Assembly (NCBI RefSeq): GCF_001077535.1
Contig: NZ_CP011968.1
Location: 1,674,001 to 1,738,000, forward strand
Origin: Clostridioides difficile ATCC 9689 = DSM 1296
GTDB taxonomy: Bacteria; Bacillota; Clostridia; Peptostreptococcales; Peptostreptococcaceae
DNA: 64,000 nucleotides
Reading direction: 5' to 3'
Shown here one piece after another: positions 26,143 through 36,597 of the stretch (positions are counted from its first letter, which is position 1; each line of letters starts with the position of its first letter). Below the pieces are notes generated by a model, which saw only the letters and a list, made by a program, of their open reading frames with translations, searched no databases and had not been told where the DNA came from. The position numbers and the translations under genes were made by a program.

Positions 26143-26382
26143 ATGGAAAATACTGTATATGCTAAATTAAACCAAGGAATAGATTCTTTTTTAAGAGTGG
26201 CTATGACTCTAAGAAGAAGAGAGGTTGATATACAATCAATAAGTATGACTGTAGATAATATGAATAATTCAGGTATAAAATTAATAGTAAATGAAGAAAA
26301 GACATCTTTAGATTCTGTCTTAAACCATATGAAAAAACTACATGATATAAGAGAGATAACTGTTGAAAGAATGAGACATTAA
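26143..26382 (+). CDS. Acetolactate synthase regulatory small subunit-like ACT protein
   Basis: A 79-aa single ACT-domain protein. The beta-alpha-beta-beta-alpha-beta layout and the R-R-R-E-V-D-I-Q-S-I-S-M segment resemble the short IlvM/IlvN type, which binds branched-chain amino acids and controls the large subunit. It is the first gene after the Ile T-box and is separated from ilvB by ilvC, an order seen in other Clostridia. AAGGAGGGA precedes the ATG. Assignment as the partner of IlvB rests on size and context. Confidence 0.78.
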   Translation: MENTVYAKLNQGIDSFLRVAMTLRRREVDIQSISMTVDNMNNSGIKLIVNEEKTSLDSVLNHMKKLHDIREITVERMRH

Positions 26383-26489
26383 TTAAATATATTTTATAAA
26401 ACTAAAGATAAATATGCTTATTTTAAAATAAAAAACTAAAGATAAATATTAAATAAGAAAAATCTTAGATTAAAATATAAGTGTCATTG

Positions 26490-26542
26490 AATTTATTAGT
26501 TTATCACAGTTAATAAATTTATTAGTTTGTTGTAGCTAATAA
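26490..26542 (+). repeat. Two tandem 27-base hairpin-forming repeats upstream of ilvC
   Basis: Two near-copies beginning AATTTATTAGTTT and ending TAATAA (26490-26516 and 26516-26542) follow each other. The second folds with a perfect TTATTAG / CTAATAA stem. They lie in the 309-base gap between the ACT gene and ilvC. Their role is unknown; RNA processing or stability is possible. Confidence 0.55.
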
Positions 26543-26691
26543 AAACTGAAAATTCTAAAATTATAATTGTAAGATTATATAAATTTAGAATTTAAATCTG
26601 TTGAATAATATTAAAACAATGATAATGAGTATGAATTTCTAATAAAAATAAATATCATAAAAATAAGAAAAAGTATTGGGAGGAAATGAAA

Positions 26692-27681
26692 ATGGCAAGA
26701 ATGTATTATGAAAAAGATGTGGATTTAGAGGTTTTAAAAAATAAAAAGGTTGCAGTTTTAGGTTATGGAAGTCAAGGACATGCACATGCACAAAATCTTA
26801 GAGATAACGGTGTACATGTAATGATAGGTCTTTATGACGGAAGTAAATCAGCACAAAAAGCAAAAGAAGATGGATTTGAAGTTAAGAGTGTAGCAGAAGC
26901 TACAAAAGAAAGTGATTTGACAATGATGTTAATGCCTGATGAAAAACAAAAGAAAGTTTATGAAGAGAGTGTAAAGGATAACTTAAAAGAAGGTCAGACA
27001 TTAGCTTTTGCTCATGGATTCAATATACATTATAATCAAGTACAACCACCAGAATTTGTTGATGTTGTAATGGTAGCTCCTAAAGGACCTGGTCACTTAG
27101 TTAGAAATGTATTTACAAAGGGAAGTGGAGTTCCTGCACTATTTGCAGTATATCAAGACTACACTAAAAAAGCTACAGAGACAGTTTTAGCATATGCAAA
27201 AGGGATAGGAGCAACAAGAGCAGGTGTTTTAGAAACTACTTTTAAAGAAGAAACAGAAACAGATTTATTTGGAGAACAATCAGTACTTTGTGGTGGAATA
27301 AGTGAACTTATAAAATTGGGATATAAAACGCTTGTAGATGCAGGTTATCAAAAAGAAGTAGCATATTTTGAATGTTTACATGAAATGAAACTAATAGTCG
27401 ACCTTATATATGAAGGTGGATTTGAAAGAATGAGATATAGTATAAGTGACACAGCAGAATATGGAGATTATGTATCTGGTAAAAGAGTAATAACTGATGC
27501 TGCAAAACAAGGTATGCAAAATGTTTTAGAGGATATACAAAATGGAAAATTTGCAAAAGCGTGGATTAAAGAAAATGAAGAAGGACGTGAAAACTTCCTA
27601 AAAACTAGAGAAGAAGAATATAATACAGAAATTGCCGAAGTTGGTAGAAATCTAAGAAGTATGATGTCATTCTTAAAATAA
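26692..27681 (+). CDS. ilvC: Ketol-acid reductoisomerase
   Basis: Class I enzyme that isomerises and reduces acetolactate and acetohydroxybutyrate in valine, leucine and isoleucine synthesis. 329 aa. Rossmann [10 protein letters not shown] at residues 24-33; catalytic region [11 protein letters not shown] with the metal-binding Asp/Glu in E-T-D-L-F-G-E-Q; C-terminal [12 protein letters not shown]. The ATG at 26692 is eight bases after GGGAGG; an in-frame ATG at 26686 is too close to it. Confidence 0.95.
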   Translation: MARMYYEKDVDLEVLKNKKVAVLGYGSQGHAHAQNLRDNGVHVMIGLYDGSKSAQKAKEDGFEVKSVAEATKESDLTMMLMPDEKQKKVYEESVKDNLKEGQTLAFAHGFNIHYNQVQPPEFVDVVMVAPKGPGHLVRNVFTKGSGVPALFAVYQDYTKKATETVLAYAKGIGATRAGVLETTFKEETETDLFGEQSVLCGGISELIKLGYKTLVDAGYQKEVAYFECLHEMKLIVDLIYEGGFERMRYSISDTAEYGDYVSGKRVITDAAKQGMQNVLEDIQNGKFAKAWIKENEEGRENFLKTREEEYNTEIAEVGRNLRSMMSFLK

Positions 27682-27727
27682 ATATATATTAAATGGATTA
27701 GTTTGAGGGAAAGAGTGGTGTATAGTA

Positions 27728-29422
27728 GTGCGTATGAATGGAGCAAAGGTAATTTTAGAATGTTTAAAGAAAGAGGGAATAGACACAATATTTGGATATC
27801 CTGGTGGAGCCGTGATACCTCTTTATGATGCTCTATACGATTATTCAGATGATTTTAAACATATAAGGACATCCCATGAACAAGGTTTAGTTCATGCTGC
27901 AGATGGGTACGCAAGAAGTACTAATACAGTAGGAGTTTGTTTTACAACATCTGGTCCAGGAGCAACAAATGCCATAACTGGAATAGCAACAGCTTTTATG
28001 GATTCTTCACCTATGGTTGTAATTTCAGGGCAGGTGCCAACTAGTTTATTAGGAAAAGATTCTTTTCAAGAAATTGACATAACTGGAGCAACATTATCTA
28101 TGACAAAACATAATTATTTAGTTAGAAACACTAAAGAATTAGTTCCTACAATAAAAGAAGCTTTTAGAGTTGCAAATTCAGGTAGAAAAGGACCTGTACT
28201 TGTAGATGTTCCAAAAGATTTATTTTTAGCAGAAATGGATTTTAGTGGTGAGGACTATGATTTATGTCAAATAGATGATTATATGGATTATAAGAGTGAT
28301 TTTGATCTAGATGATGAAACTAATATTAAGCTTTTAAATGAAGCAATAGATATCATAAAAGAATCTAAAAAGCCTGTAATATATGCAGGTGGAGGTGTTA
28401 AATCTTCAGACAGTGAGGAAATTCTTGAAAAATTTGCAACTAAGATAGATACACCCGTACTAAATACACTTATGGGGCTTGGAAATATAGATAGAAAGAA
28501 TGAACTATCTCTTGGAATGGTTGGAATGCATGGAAGTAGAGAAAGTAATTTAGCACTTTCTAATTCAGATTTAGTGATAGCGATAGGTGCGAGATTTAGT
28601 GATAGAGTGATAAGTAAAAGTTCTGAATTTGCTAAAAATGCAAAAATAATACACATAGACATAGACCCATCTGAAATAAGTAAAAATATAGAATCTAATG
28701 TATCTTTGGTTGGAGATGTAAAGCTAGTCCTTAGTTTATTAATTGAAAGGGTTGAAAGTAAGAATAATAGCAATTGGAAAGAAGAGATAAAGACATTTAG
28801 AAAGAGTGAGGGTGTACAAACATATGAATTTCATCCACAAAATATACTTAAAAAAATAAATGAAAAATATGAAACATTAAAGAAACCCACTGTGGTAGTA
28901 ACTGATGTCGGTCAACATCAAATGTGGGCTGCTAAGTACTGGAATTTTAAAGGTAATAAAAGTTTTATAACATCAGCAGGGTTAGGAACTATGGGATTTG
29001 GTTTAGGTGCAGCTATTGGAACTAAAGTTGGTAATGTAGATAAAAATGTAGTTTTAGTCACTGGTGATGGAAGTTTTAGAATGAACTGTAATGAACTAGC
29101 TACAGTTGCAAATTATAATGTACCTATGCTTATTTTACTACTCAATAATAGAACATTAGGAATGGTAAGGCAATGGCAAAAGTTATTTTCCAATCAAAGA
29201 TACTCTCAAACTGACATTAATGAAAATGTGGATTATGTTAAACTCGTAAATGCATATAATATTGATGGATATAAGGTAGCCAGTATGGAAGAATTAGGAA
29301 AGGCGCTAGATATGATAGATTTTAATAAACCTGTATTTTTGCAATGTGATATAGATAAGGATTATGATGTTTATCCTATTGTAGCACCTAATGATGCATT
29401 GGAAAATTTGATATGTAACTAA
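27728..29422 (+). CDS. ilvB: Acetolactate synthase large subunit
   Basis: Thiamine-diphosphate enzyme forming acetolactate from pyruvate. 564 aa. The N-terminal F-G-Y-P-G-G-A and the TPP-activating Glu in S-H-E-Q-G-L-V-H-A-A-D-G-Y-A-R are near residues 18-65; the TPP-binding G-D-G-S-F-R-M-N-C-N-E-L is near 440; F-Q-E-I-D-I-T-G is near 112. GTG at 27728 is taken as start, but the ATG two codons later (27734) is also possible because the ribosome-binding site is weak. Third gene of the ilv operon; ilvD is not in the window. Confidence 0.93.
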   Translation: MRMNGAKVILECLKKEGIDTIFGYPGGAVIPLYDALYDYSDDFKHIRTSHEQGLVHAADGYARSTNTVGVCFTTSGPGATNAITGIATAFMDSSPMVVISGQVPTSLLGKDSFQEIDITGATLSMTKHNYLVRNTKELVPTIKEAFRVANSGRKGPVLVDVPKDLFLAEMDFSGEDYDLCQIDDYMDYKSDFDLDDETNIKLLNEAIDIIKESKKPVIYAGGGVKSSDSEEILEKFATKIDTPVLNTLMGLGNIDRKNELSLGMVGMHGSRESNLALSNSDLVIAIGARFSDRVISKSSEFAKNAKIIHIDIDPSEISKNIESNVSLVGDVKLVLSLLIERVESKNNSNWKEEIKTFRKSEGVQTYEFHPQNILKKINEKYETLKKPTVVVTDVGQHQMWAAKYWNFKGNKSFITSAGLGTMGFGLGAAIGTKVGNVDKNVVLVTGDGSFRMNCNELATVANYNVPMLILLLNNRTLGMVRQWQKLFSNQRYSQTDINENVDYVKLVNAYNIDGYKVASMEELGKALDMIDFNKPVFLQCDIDKDYDVYPIVAPNDALENLICN

Positions 29423-29429
29423 AACTTAT

Positions 29430-29480
29430 ACTGAATATTGATAAAATTTTTTATTAAATTTTTATTGGTATTCAGTTTTG
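29430..29480 (+). terminator. ilv operon terminator candidate
   Basis: ACTGAATA (29430-29437) pairs with TATTCAGT (29469-29476) around an AT-rich, partly paired loop, followed by TTTGTTGTTT. Confidence 0.65.
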
Positions 29481-29631
29481 TTGTTTAGAGATAGATTGGC
29501 ATTTTTTATTTTTTCAAATAAATCAATGACTATATAATTGAGAACTTATTAAATTTTAATTATACAATTTGGAATAGTATTACAACTTAAGTAAATAATA
29601 ATTTTGAATAATAATTTACGGAGGTATTCAT

Positions 29632-30309
29632 ATGTTTAAACACGATAAAGCATTATTAAAAGAAGTAAAAGTAGAAAGACCAAATCCTCAATATGCTGTT
29701 TTAATGCAAGAACAGTTGGGTGGTGCAAATGGAGAGTTAAAAGCAGCTATGCAATACTTGTCCCAAAGTTTTAGAATAAAAGACCCTCAAATAAAAGATT
29801 TATTTCTTGATATAGCAGCAGAAGAGCTTAGCCATATGGAAATGGTAGCACAAACTATAAATTTATTAAATGGACATGATGTTGATTATAATTCAGTTAA
29901 TACAGGCGAAATAGAAACACATGTATTAACTGGTCTATCACCAGTCTTAATAAACTCATCAGGAGCTCCTTGGACTGCTAATTACGTTACAGTTACAGGG
30001 GATTTAGTAGCTGACTTACTTTCAAATATAGCTTCTGAACAAAGAGCTAAGGTAGTTTATGAGTACTTGTATAGACAAATAGATGATAAATATGTAAAAG
30101 AAACAATAGATTTCTTACTTAATAGAGAAGAAGCACATAATGCTCTATTTAGAGATGCTTTAAATAAAGTTAAAGATACAGGTTCAAATAGAGATTTTGG
30201 AGTTACAGAAGATTCTAAATTATATTTCGATTTGTCTACTCCAGGGCCAAATCACGATACTAAGATAGATATTAATCCTCCTTCTTTTGAAAAACCTTTA
30301 AAAAAATAA
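29632..30309 (+). CDS. cotG: Spore-coat manganese catalase
   Basis: Di-manganese catalase of the CotJC family, 225 aa, breaking down hydrogen peroxide at the spore surface. Four-helix ferritin-like ligands are visible: Glu in G-A-N-G-E-L-K-A-A-M-Q-Y-L (about residue 35), E-E-L-S-H-M-E-M (about 64-71), Glu in A-S-E-Q-R-A-K (about 128) and N-R-E-E-A-H-N-A-L-F (about 164-173). C. difficile has several such spore catalases; length and position next to the DUF255 gene fit the one called CotG. It is preceded by a clear ribosome-binding site (ACGGAGGT). Expression is expected late in the mother cell; no promoter is claimed. Confidence 0.88.
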   Translation: MFKHDKALLKEVKVERPNPQYAVLMQEQLGGANGELKAAMQYLSQSFRIKDPQIKDLFLDIAAEELSHMEMVAQTINLLNGHDVDYNSVNTGEIETHVLTGLSPVLINSSGAPWTANYVTVTGDLVADLLSNIASEQRAKVVYEYLYRQIDDKYVKETIDFLLNREEAHNALFRDALNKVKDTGSNRDFGVTEDSKLYFDLSTPGPNHDTKIDINPPSFEKPLKK

Positions 30310-30408
30310 TTTGATATTTTTTATGTTGTTTTGTTTTAGTAGTTATAAAAATTATTTACTAGAAGAATTAATTATATGAAAAATTAAATATGTATAGTTA
30401 AAAATGGG

Positions 30409-30440
30409 TATACACTTATTATAAGTGTATATCTATTTGT
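30409..30440 (+). terminator. Weak terminator candidate after cotG
   Basis: TATACACTTA (30409-30418) and TAAGTGTATA (30422-30431) form a 10-bp stem with a three-base loop, followed by a T-rich but interrupted tail. Confidence 0.5.
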
Positions 30441-30482
30441 TTATTGCAAAACATATAATAAAATAACAAATGAGGTGGTATT

Positions 30483-32519
30483 TTGGACAGTAATAGAAAA
30501 CCTAATAATCTAATAAATGAAAAATCTCCATATCTTTTACAGCATGCTTATAATCCTATAAACTGGTATAGTTGGAATGATGAGGCTTTTAAAAAAGCAA
30601 AAGAAGAGGATAAACCAATATTTTTAAGTGTAGGATATTCAACATGTCATTGGTGCCATGTTATGGAAAAAGAATCTTTTGAAGATGAAGAAGTTGCTGA
30701 AATAATGAATAGAAACTTTGTGGCAATAAAAGTAGATAAAGAGGAAAGACCTGATGTAGATAGCGTGTATATGACAGTTTGCCAAGCTATGACAGGTAGT
30801 GGTGGATGGCCAATGACCATAATAATGACACCAGATAAAAAACCTTTTTTTGCGGGAACATATTTCCCAAAATATTCAAGGTATAATAGACCTGGAGTTA
30901 TAGATTTATTAGAGAATGTATCTGAAAAATGGAATACAAGCAGGGATATATTAATAAAATCTGGAGATGAAATAATAGAAGCTCTTAAGGATGATTTTGG
31001 TGTAAAAAATACTGAGGGTGATTTATCAAAAGAGATGTTGAGTTCATCAGTTAGAGTATTTAAGGCTATTTATGATGAAAATTATGGTGGTTTTGGTAAT
31101 GCTCCTAAATTTCCAAGTCCTCAGAATCTTATGTTTTTAATGAAATATTATAGTATAGAAAAAGATAAAGATGTGTTAAAAATGGTGGAAAAAACTTTAG
31201 ATGGAATGTATAGAGGAGGCCTGTTTGATCATATTGGATTTGGGTTTTCAAGATACTCTACTGATAAAAAGTGGTTGGCTCCTCATTTTGAAAAAATGCT
31301 ATATGATAATGCTATGCTTACTATAGCTTTTTTAGATGCGTATAAAATAACAAAGAAAGAGTTATATAAAGAAATTGCTATAAAAACTATAGATTATGTA
31401 GTTAGAGAGATGAAGGATAAAGAAGGTGGGTTTTATTCAGCACAGGATGCTGATAGTGAAGGTGAAGAAGGTAAATTTTATACATTTAATCCTCTTGAGA
31501 TAATTGAAGTTTTGGGTGAAGAAGATGGAATTTTCTTTAATAATTATTTTGATATAACTAGTAGTGGAAATTTTGAAGGCAAAAGTATTCCTAATCTTAT
31601 AAAAAATAAAGAATATGAAAGACATAATGAAAAGATAGCTGACCTTAGTAAAAAGGTATTTGAATATAGAAAAGAAAGAACATCTTTGCATAAAGATGAC
31701 AAGATACTTACATCATGGAATGCATTGATGATAGTTGCTTTAACAAAGGCATATAGTACTTTAAAAAATGACATATATTTAGAGTATTCAAATAAGTGTC
31801 TTAACTTTATAAATAATAATCTTGTAAATGAGTCAGGTAGATTATTAGCTAGATATAGAGATGGAAGTTCCGACTATTTAGCATATTTAGATGATTATGC
31901 TTTTTTAATCTGGGCGTATATAGAGCTTTATGAGTCAACATTTAATATGAAATATTTAGAAAAGGCTTTAAATTTGAATGAAAGCTGTATCAACCTTTTT
32001 TGGGATTATGAAAAAAGTGGATTTTATATATATGGTAAAGATAGTGAAAATTTAATAGCAAGACCAAAAGATTTGTATGATGGAGCTATTCCATCAGGAA
32101 ATTCTGTTCAATTATACAATCTTATAAGACTTGCGAAAATTACTGGAGATAATAGACTTGAAGAAATGTCATATAAACAATTAAAACTGTATGTGGATAA
32201 TGTAAAGAGTTCTCCAACTGGCTACAGCTTTTATATGCTTTCATTGATGTTTGAACTTTATTCTACTAAGGAAATTATATGTATTTTTAAGGAAGATTCT
32301 GATTTAATTGCATTTAAAGAATTGATAAGTGAAAATTTTATACCAAATGCAACTTTTTTAGCAAAGAAATACAATGAAGAAAACACTATTATAGGTTTTT
32401 TAAATAACTATATATTGAAGGATGATAAGACTAGTTATTACGTGTGTCAAAGTAATAGTTGTAGTCAACCAATTAATGATTTACAAAAATTAAAAGATAT
32501 GATTTTAGGAGTAGAATAA
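30483..32519 (+). CDS. DUF255 thioredoxin-domain protein (YyaL/SPATA20 family)
   Basis: A 678-aa cytosolic protein. The N-terminal thioredoxin-like DUF255 domain (about residues 1-165) has the family signature [24 protein letters not shown]-x-E-S-F with the C-x-x-C pair, [10 protein letters not shown] and G-G-W-P-M-T. The rest is an alpha/alpha-barrel like N-acylglucosamine epimerases and glycosidases. The biochemical role of this widespread family is not established. TTG start with GAGGTGG upstream. Confidence 0.88.
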   Translation: MDSNRKPNNLINEKSPYLLQHAYNPINWYSWNDEAFKKAKEEDKPIFLSVGYSTCHWCHVMEKESFEDEEVAEIMNRNFVAIKVDKEERPDVDSVYMTVCQAMTGSGGWPMTIIMTPDKKPFFAGTYFPKYSRYNRPGVIDLLENVSEKWNTSRDILIKSGDEIIEALKDDFGVKNTEGDLSKEMLSSSVRVFKAIYDENYGGFGNAPKFPSPQNLMFLMKYYSIEKDKDVLKMVEKTLDGMYRGGLFDHIGFGFSRYSTDKKWLAPHFEKMLYDNAMLTIAFLDAYKITKKELYKEIAIKTIDYVVREMKDKEGGFYSAQDADSEGEEGKFYTFNPLEIIEVLGEEDGIFFNNYFDITSSGNFEGKSIPNLIKNKEYERHNEKIADLSKKVFEYRKERTSLHKDDKILTSWNALMIVALTKAYSTLKNDIYLEYSNKCLNFINNNLVNESGRLLARYRDGSSDYLAYLDDYAFLIWAYIELYESTFNMKYLEKALNLNESCINLFWDYEKSGFYIYGKDSENLIARPKDLYDGAIPSGNSVQLYNLIRLAKITGDNRLEEMSYKQLKLYVDNVKSSPTGYSFYMLSLMFELYSTKEIICIFKEDSDLIAFKELISENFIPNATFLAKKYNEENTIIGFLNNYILKDDKTSYYVCQSNSCSQPINDLQKLKDMILGVE

Positions 32520-32530
32520 TCATAATAGCG

Positions 32531-32576
32531 AAAAAGGAGATGCTTTAAAATAAAAGTCTAATCATCTCCTTTTTTT
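32531..32576 (+). terminator. Terminator after the DUF255 gene
   Basis: AAAAAGGAGATG (32531-32542) and CATCTCCTTTTT (32563-32574) form a 12-bp stem followed by more T. Confidence 0.9.
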
Positions 32577-32709
32577 GTACAAAAAACAGAAAAAGAGTTC
32601 CTAAGAACACCTAATCTATGTAATGATTGTTTTGTTAAAAAATAAAAATGACATTATAGTTATATAAAATATTGTACTACAAAAAAGTAGTATTATAGAT
32701 GCGATAGTA

Positions 32710-33381
<672 letters not shown>

Positions 33382-33492
33382 TTATGTAACTATTAATTAA
33401 TTAAATTATTGTATAATTTTATGTAAAAACTTCTATGTACCAATGATAACTTCTATGAGGAATTAATAATTCTTAAATTTTTTAGAAAGATT

Positions 33493-33519
33493 TTGACTTG
33501 AAAATACTTGTAATATAAT
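33493..33519 (+). promoter_or_regulatory. Possible promoter of the alpha/beta hydrolase gene
   Basis: TTGACT (33493-33498) and TATAAT (33514-33519) with a short, 15-base spacer; alternative -10 hexamers two to three bases later give 17-18 bases. Exact -10 is uncertain. Confidence 0.4.
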
Positions 33520-33563
33520 ATATAAATTAATATACTGAATAAAATCAATCTGGAGGGATAATT

Positions 33564-34499
33564 ATGAAGTGTACAAACTTTACTTTCAAAGGAGAGGAAG
33601 GTTTAGATATATATACATATAAATGGGAAGATGAAAATATAAAAAAACCAAAGGCAGTTATCCAAATTGCACATGGAATGGCTGAAACTGCACAAAGGTA
33701 TGAGACTTTTGCCAAGGTACTTACTAAAAATGGTTATATAGTATATATCAATGACCATAGAGGTCATGGAAAAACTGCAAAGATAATAGAAAATGTTGGA
33801 CATTTAGCTGAAAAAGAAGGATTTAGATGTCTTGTAGAGGACATGTATACTTTAACAAATATTATAAAGAAAGAAAATGAAGATTTGCCAATTTATCTAT
33901 TTGGACACAGCATGGGTTCATTTGCAAGTCAAAGATATATAATGGATTACAGTAATAATTTATCTGGACTTATACTATGTGGTTCAAATGGAAAGCAAGG
34001 AATCATTCTAAATCTTGCTCATCTGATAATCAATCATGAGATTAAAAAGTATGGAAGACGTTTTAAAAGTAATAAAATAAATAATTTGATATTTGGCGGC
34101 GAAATAATAAGAAGAAATGAAAAGACTAAGTTTGACTGGTTAAGTAGAGATAAAGAACAAGTTGAAAAATATATAAATGACCCATTTTGTGGAGTAGTGT
34201 GTAGTTGTGGCTTTTTTTATGATTTAGTTCAAGGGTTAAAAGAAATTGAGGATAAAGAAAACTTAAAAAAAGTGCCACTTGATATACCTATTTACATAAT
34301 ATCTGGAGATAAAGACCCCATAGGAAAAAATGGTAACGGAGTCTTAAGACTAAGGGATAGATATATAAAATTAGGAGTAAAAGATGTAACTTGCAAACTT
34401 TACAAAGATGGAAGGCATGAATTGTTGAATGAAATAAATAGAGAAGAAGTTTTTGAGGATATAATTTGTTGGTTAAATAATAAAATAGAAATATTGTAA
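33564..34499 (+). CDS. Alpha/beta hydrolase, monoacylglycerol lipase/lysophospholipase type
   Basis: Serine hydrolase of 311 aa. The family pattern is I-A-H-G-M-A-E (oxyanion loop, about residues 38-44), Y-I-N-D-H-R-G-H-G-K-T (about 62-72), the nucleophile in F-G-H-S-M-G-S-F with Ser near residue 117, the acid in I-S-G-D-K-D-P-I and the catalytic His in D-G-R-H-E-L-L-N-E. No signal peptide, so it is cytosolic. GGAGGGA precedes the ATG. It is divergent from the MarR gene. Confidence 0.9.
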   Translation: MKCTNFTFKGEEGLDIYTYKWEDENIKKPKAVIQIAHGMAETAQRYETFAKVLTKNGYIVYINDHRGHGKTAKIIENVGHLAEKEGFRCLVEDMYTLTNIIKKENEDLPIYLFGHSMGSFASQRYIMDYSNNLSGLILCGSNGKQGIILNLAHLIINHEIKKYGRRFKSNKINNLIFGGEIIRRNEKTKFDWLSRDKEQVEKYINDPFCGVVCSCGFFYDLVQGLKEIEDKENLKKVPLDIPIYIISGDKDPIGKNGNGVLRLRDRYIKLGVKDVTCKLYKDGRHELLNEINREEVFEDIICWLNNKIEIL

Positions 34500-34777
34500 T
34501 AAAAAAAATATAATGATATATTTACTTTAAATTTATTTATATATAATATTTGAAAAGTGGATTATGTATATGCAAAGTAGAAAAGAGAGAGCCTAGAAGT
34601 GATTTTTCGCTACAATGCCATTTATTGAATAGGTGGGTGTTATTATAAATAAATTATTAACACTCAGTATTATTATCATTGTATATGGAATTTATTTTAT
34701 TTAAAATTCCTTGAAAGTTTAAATATAGTAAGTTGTAGTAAAGAGAAAATCTAAATATTTAAATGCTATTTAATGTG

Positions 34778-34822
34778 AATCTATTAATTAGGTTATACTT
34801 AAACTTAATTAATAGATTTTAT
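34778..34822 (+). terminator. Terminator-like hairpin between hydrolase and XRE genes
   Basis: A 13-bp perfect stem with a 15-base loop and a TTTTATATTT tail, 280 bases after the hydrolase stop. It may end a long 3' leader or a separate short RNA. Confidence 0.6.
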
Positions 34823-34902
34823 ATTTCAAGCTAATGAGATAGGGTTTTAGATTAAAATATAACCAATGGTTAAATTACAGACATTTTGTTAACTTTCCCT
34901 CG

Positions 34903-34916
34903 ATTTACTAGTAAAT
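34903..34916. promoter_or_regulatory. Palindrome upstream of the XRE regulator (operator candidate)
   Basis: ATTTACTAGTAAAT is a perfect 14-base palindrome about 50 bases upstream of the XRE start, a likely place for autoregulation. Confidence 0.45.
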
Positions 34917-34964
34917 ATTTTTTTAATATACTTAAATTACAACAGATGTACTAGGGAGGTATAT

Positions 34965-36179
34965 ATGCAAATTAAAATAGGTAAAGTCATACAGCGTCTT
35001 AGAAAAGAACGAAATTTAACTCAAGAACAATTAGCAAAGTTTATAGGTGTGTCAACACCAGCAGTATCTAAGTGGGAGAGTGGAAATTCTTACCCAGATA
35101 TAGAATTATTGCCTTTATTAGCAGACTTTTTTAATGTGTCTATTGATAAGCTTTTAAATTACAAGATTGATTTAAGTGAAGAAGAAGTAATGAAAATTTA
35201 TAAAGAATTAGAATCAGGCTTTGCTAGAATTGAAATTGATTTATCAACAGAAGAACCAAAAGAAGAATTTAGACAAGACTTAGAATCTGTAAAAAAGCTT
35301 TCCAATATGTATATAGAGAAGTATCCTAAAAGCTATTTATTGAAGCTAAGGATATGTTCGCTGTATCAGATGTATTCATATAAATTTGGTAAGAGTGAAC
35401 TTAATGACAGAGTAAAAGAAACAACGAATATTCTTGAAGATATAGTGAGAAATACAGATGATATCCAAATAAAAGAAACAGCTCTTATTATATTATCAAA
35501 CGCATATTGTATGTTGGAGGATTATGAAAAGGCAGAGTTGTATTTAAATATGATACATAAGTCAATAGGGGATACAAGTGTTAATTTAGCTATGATATAT
35601 TTAAAGCAAAATAGACTTGAAGAAGCAGAAATATTGCTTCAAAATAAATTGTTTAGTAATGTATTTAATATAAGCATGGATTGTAAGGGAATAATTAATG
35701 TATACAAAAATCAATACAAGGAATTAAAGAAAAAATTGGAGAATAGAAATTTTAATAAAAATGCAATTGAGAGAGAAATGGAGTATATAAAAAATAAGTT
35801 GCTGGGGTATGCAAATCTTTCTTTAGAAATAAAAAAAATGCTCAGTGAAGATAAAGGTGCATTTTTTAGTATGTATATGGATTATATGGAATTATCTCTA
35901 ATTTTTTTATTTTTTAACATGAAAGAAGAAGCAAAAAAAGCCTTATATAGTCTAAAAGAAATATTAGAAAAATATCCTATACATGAAAATTTGGATGTAA
36001 GTCAAATGAGATTTTTTGATAAGGTAGAGTCTAAAAATTTATATACTTTTAATATATATACAAACTTGTTAATTGTACTTAATGATGATAGTTATAATGA
36101 GCTTAGAGAAGAACCAATTTTTAAGGATGTAATTGAAAAGATTTTAGATATGGAAAAAATGTTGAAAAATAAAGAATAA
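34965..36179 (+). CDS. XRE-family regulator with C-terminal TPR-like region
   Basis: 404-aa protein. The N-terminal HTH (about residues 5-60) has the standard I-Q-R-L-R-K-E-R-N-L-T-Q-E-Q-L-A-K-F-I-G-V-S-T-P-A-V-S-K-W-E-S-G-N-S-Y-P-D-I pattern and the L-L-P-L-L-A-D-F-F-N-V-S-I-D-K-L-L tail. The remainder is helical with repeat-like units (for example L-E-D-Y-E-K-A-E-L-Y-L-N and N-R-L-E-E-A-E-I-L-L), resembling TPRs. Such regulators in Firmicutes may respond to peptides or partner proteins; the ligand here is unknown. Confidence 0.87.
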   Translation: MQIKIGKVIQRLRKERNLTQEQLAKFIGVSTPAVSKWESGNSYPDIELLPLLADFFNVSIDKLLNYKIDLSEEEVMKIYKELESGFARIEIDLSTEEPKEEFRQDLESVKKLSNMYIEKYPKSYLLKLRICSLYQMYSYKFGKSELNDRVKETTNILEDIVRNTDDIQIKETALIILSNAYCMLEDYEKAELYLNMIHKSIGDTSVNLAMIYLKQNRLEEAEILLQNKLFSNVFNISMDCKGIINVYKNQYKELKKKLENRNFNKNAIEREMEYIKNKLLGYANLSLEIKKMLSEDKGAFFSMYMDYMELSLIFLFFNMKEEAKKALYSLKEILEKYPIHENLDVSQMRFFDKVESKNLYTFNIYTNLLIVLNDDSYNELREEPIFKDVIEKILDMEKMLKNKE

Positions 36180-36217
36180 GTAAAAATTTAATATAGGACT
36201 TAAAGATTAATCAAATT

Positions 36218-36259
36218 AAAAGAAAGTGTTTCAAAATAAAAATTTGAATCACCTTTTTT
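36218..36259 (+). terminator. Terminator of the XRE gene
   Basis: AAAAG...GTG and CAC...CTTTTTT flank an inner TTCAAA/TTTGAA stem, 40 bases after the stop codon, ending in six T. Confidence 0.75.
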
Positions 36260-36524
36260 GTCTGTCTTAAACAGTTATTTAGAAAAATAGAGGTTTCAAA
36301 ATAGAAATCTGAATTATCTGTATTATTACACAAAAATAGAAACCTAAATTTATAAAAATAGAATAAAGTTTGTTATATAAAATGTAATTTTGTCTATAAA
36401 ATCTCACCTGTTTTCTAACTTTAAGCGTGAAAAAGAGAATGTATCATGAATTTTTTAGTTCATGATGCATCCTTCTTTGTATGAAATCCAATATATCTTT
36501 ATTATTTAAACAATGGAAAAGAGT
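36260..36524. other. Gene-free stretch with degenerate repeats and a hairpin
   Basis: TTTCAAAATAGAAATCTGAAT near 36294 repeats the core of the upstream terminator in degenerate form. A 12-bp stem ATGTATCATGAA / TTCATGATGCAT lies near 36440-36472. No protein gene is evident. Confidence 0.4.
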
Positions 36525-36554
36525 CTTATTTCTATTTTGAGACATCTCTTTTAT
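36525..36554. terminator. Bidirectional terminator between XRE and GNAT genes
   Basis: AAAAGAG and CTCTTTT flank an inner TCT/AGA pairing. Read in reverse it closely resembles the terminator at 19194-19232, so it is a recurring sequence. It lies about 45 bases beyond the end of the minus-strand GNAT gene. Confidence 0.65.
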
Positions 36555-36597
36555 TTAATTATGAAGTTTTATACAGTTCAATAAATAGGAATTATAT

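Larger units (their letters stand above)
34500..34964 (+). other. Gene-free stretch with a strong hairpin and an operator-like palindrome
   Basis: No frame is convincing. Contents: an imperfect hairpin around 34637-34664; a 13-bp perfect stem AATCTATTAATTA / TAATTAATAGATT at 34778-34818 followed by T-rich DNA (terminator-like); and a 14-base palindrome at 34903-34916 just before the XRE gene. Confidence 0.5.
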
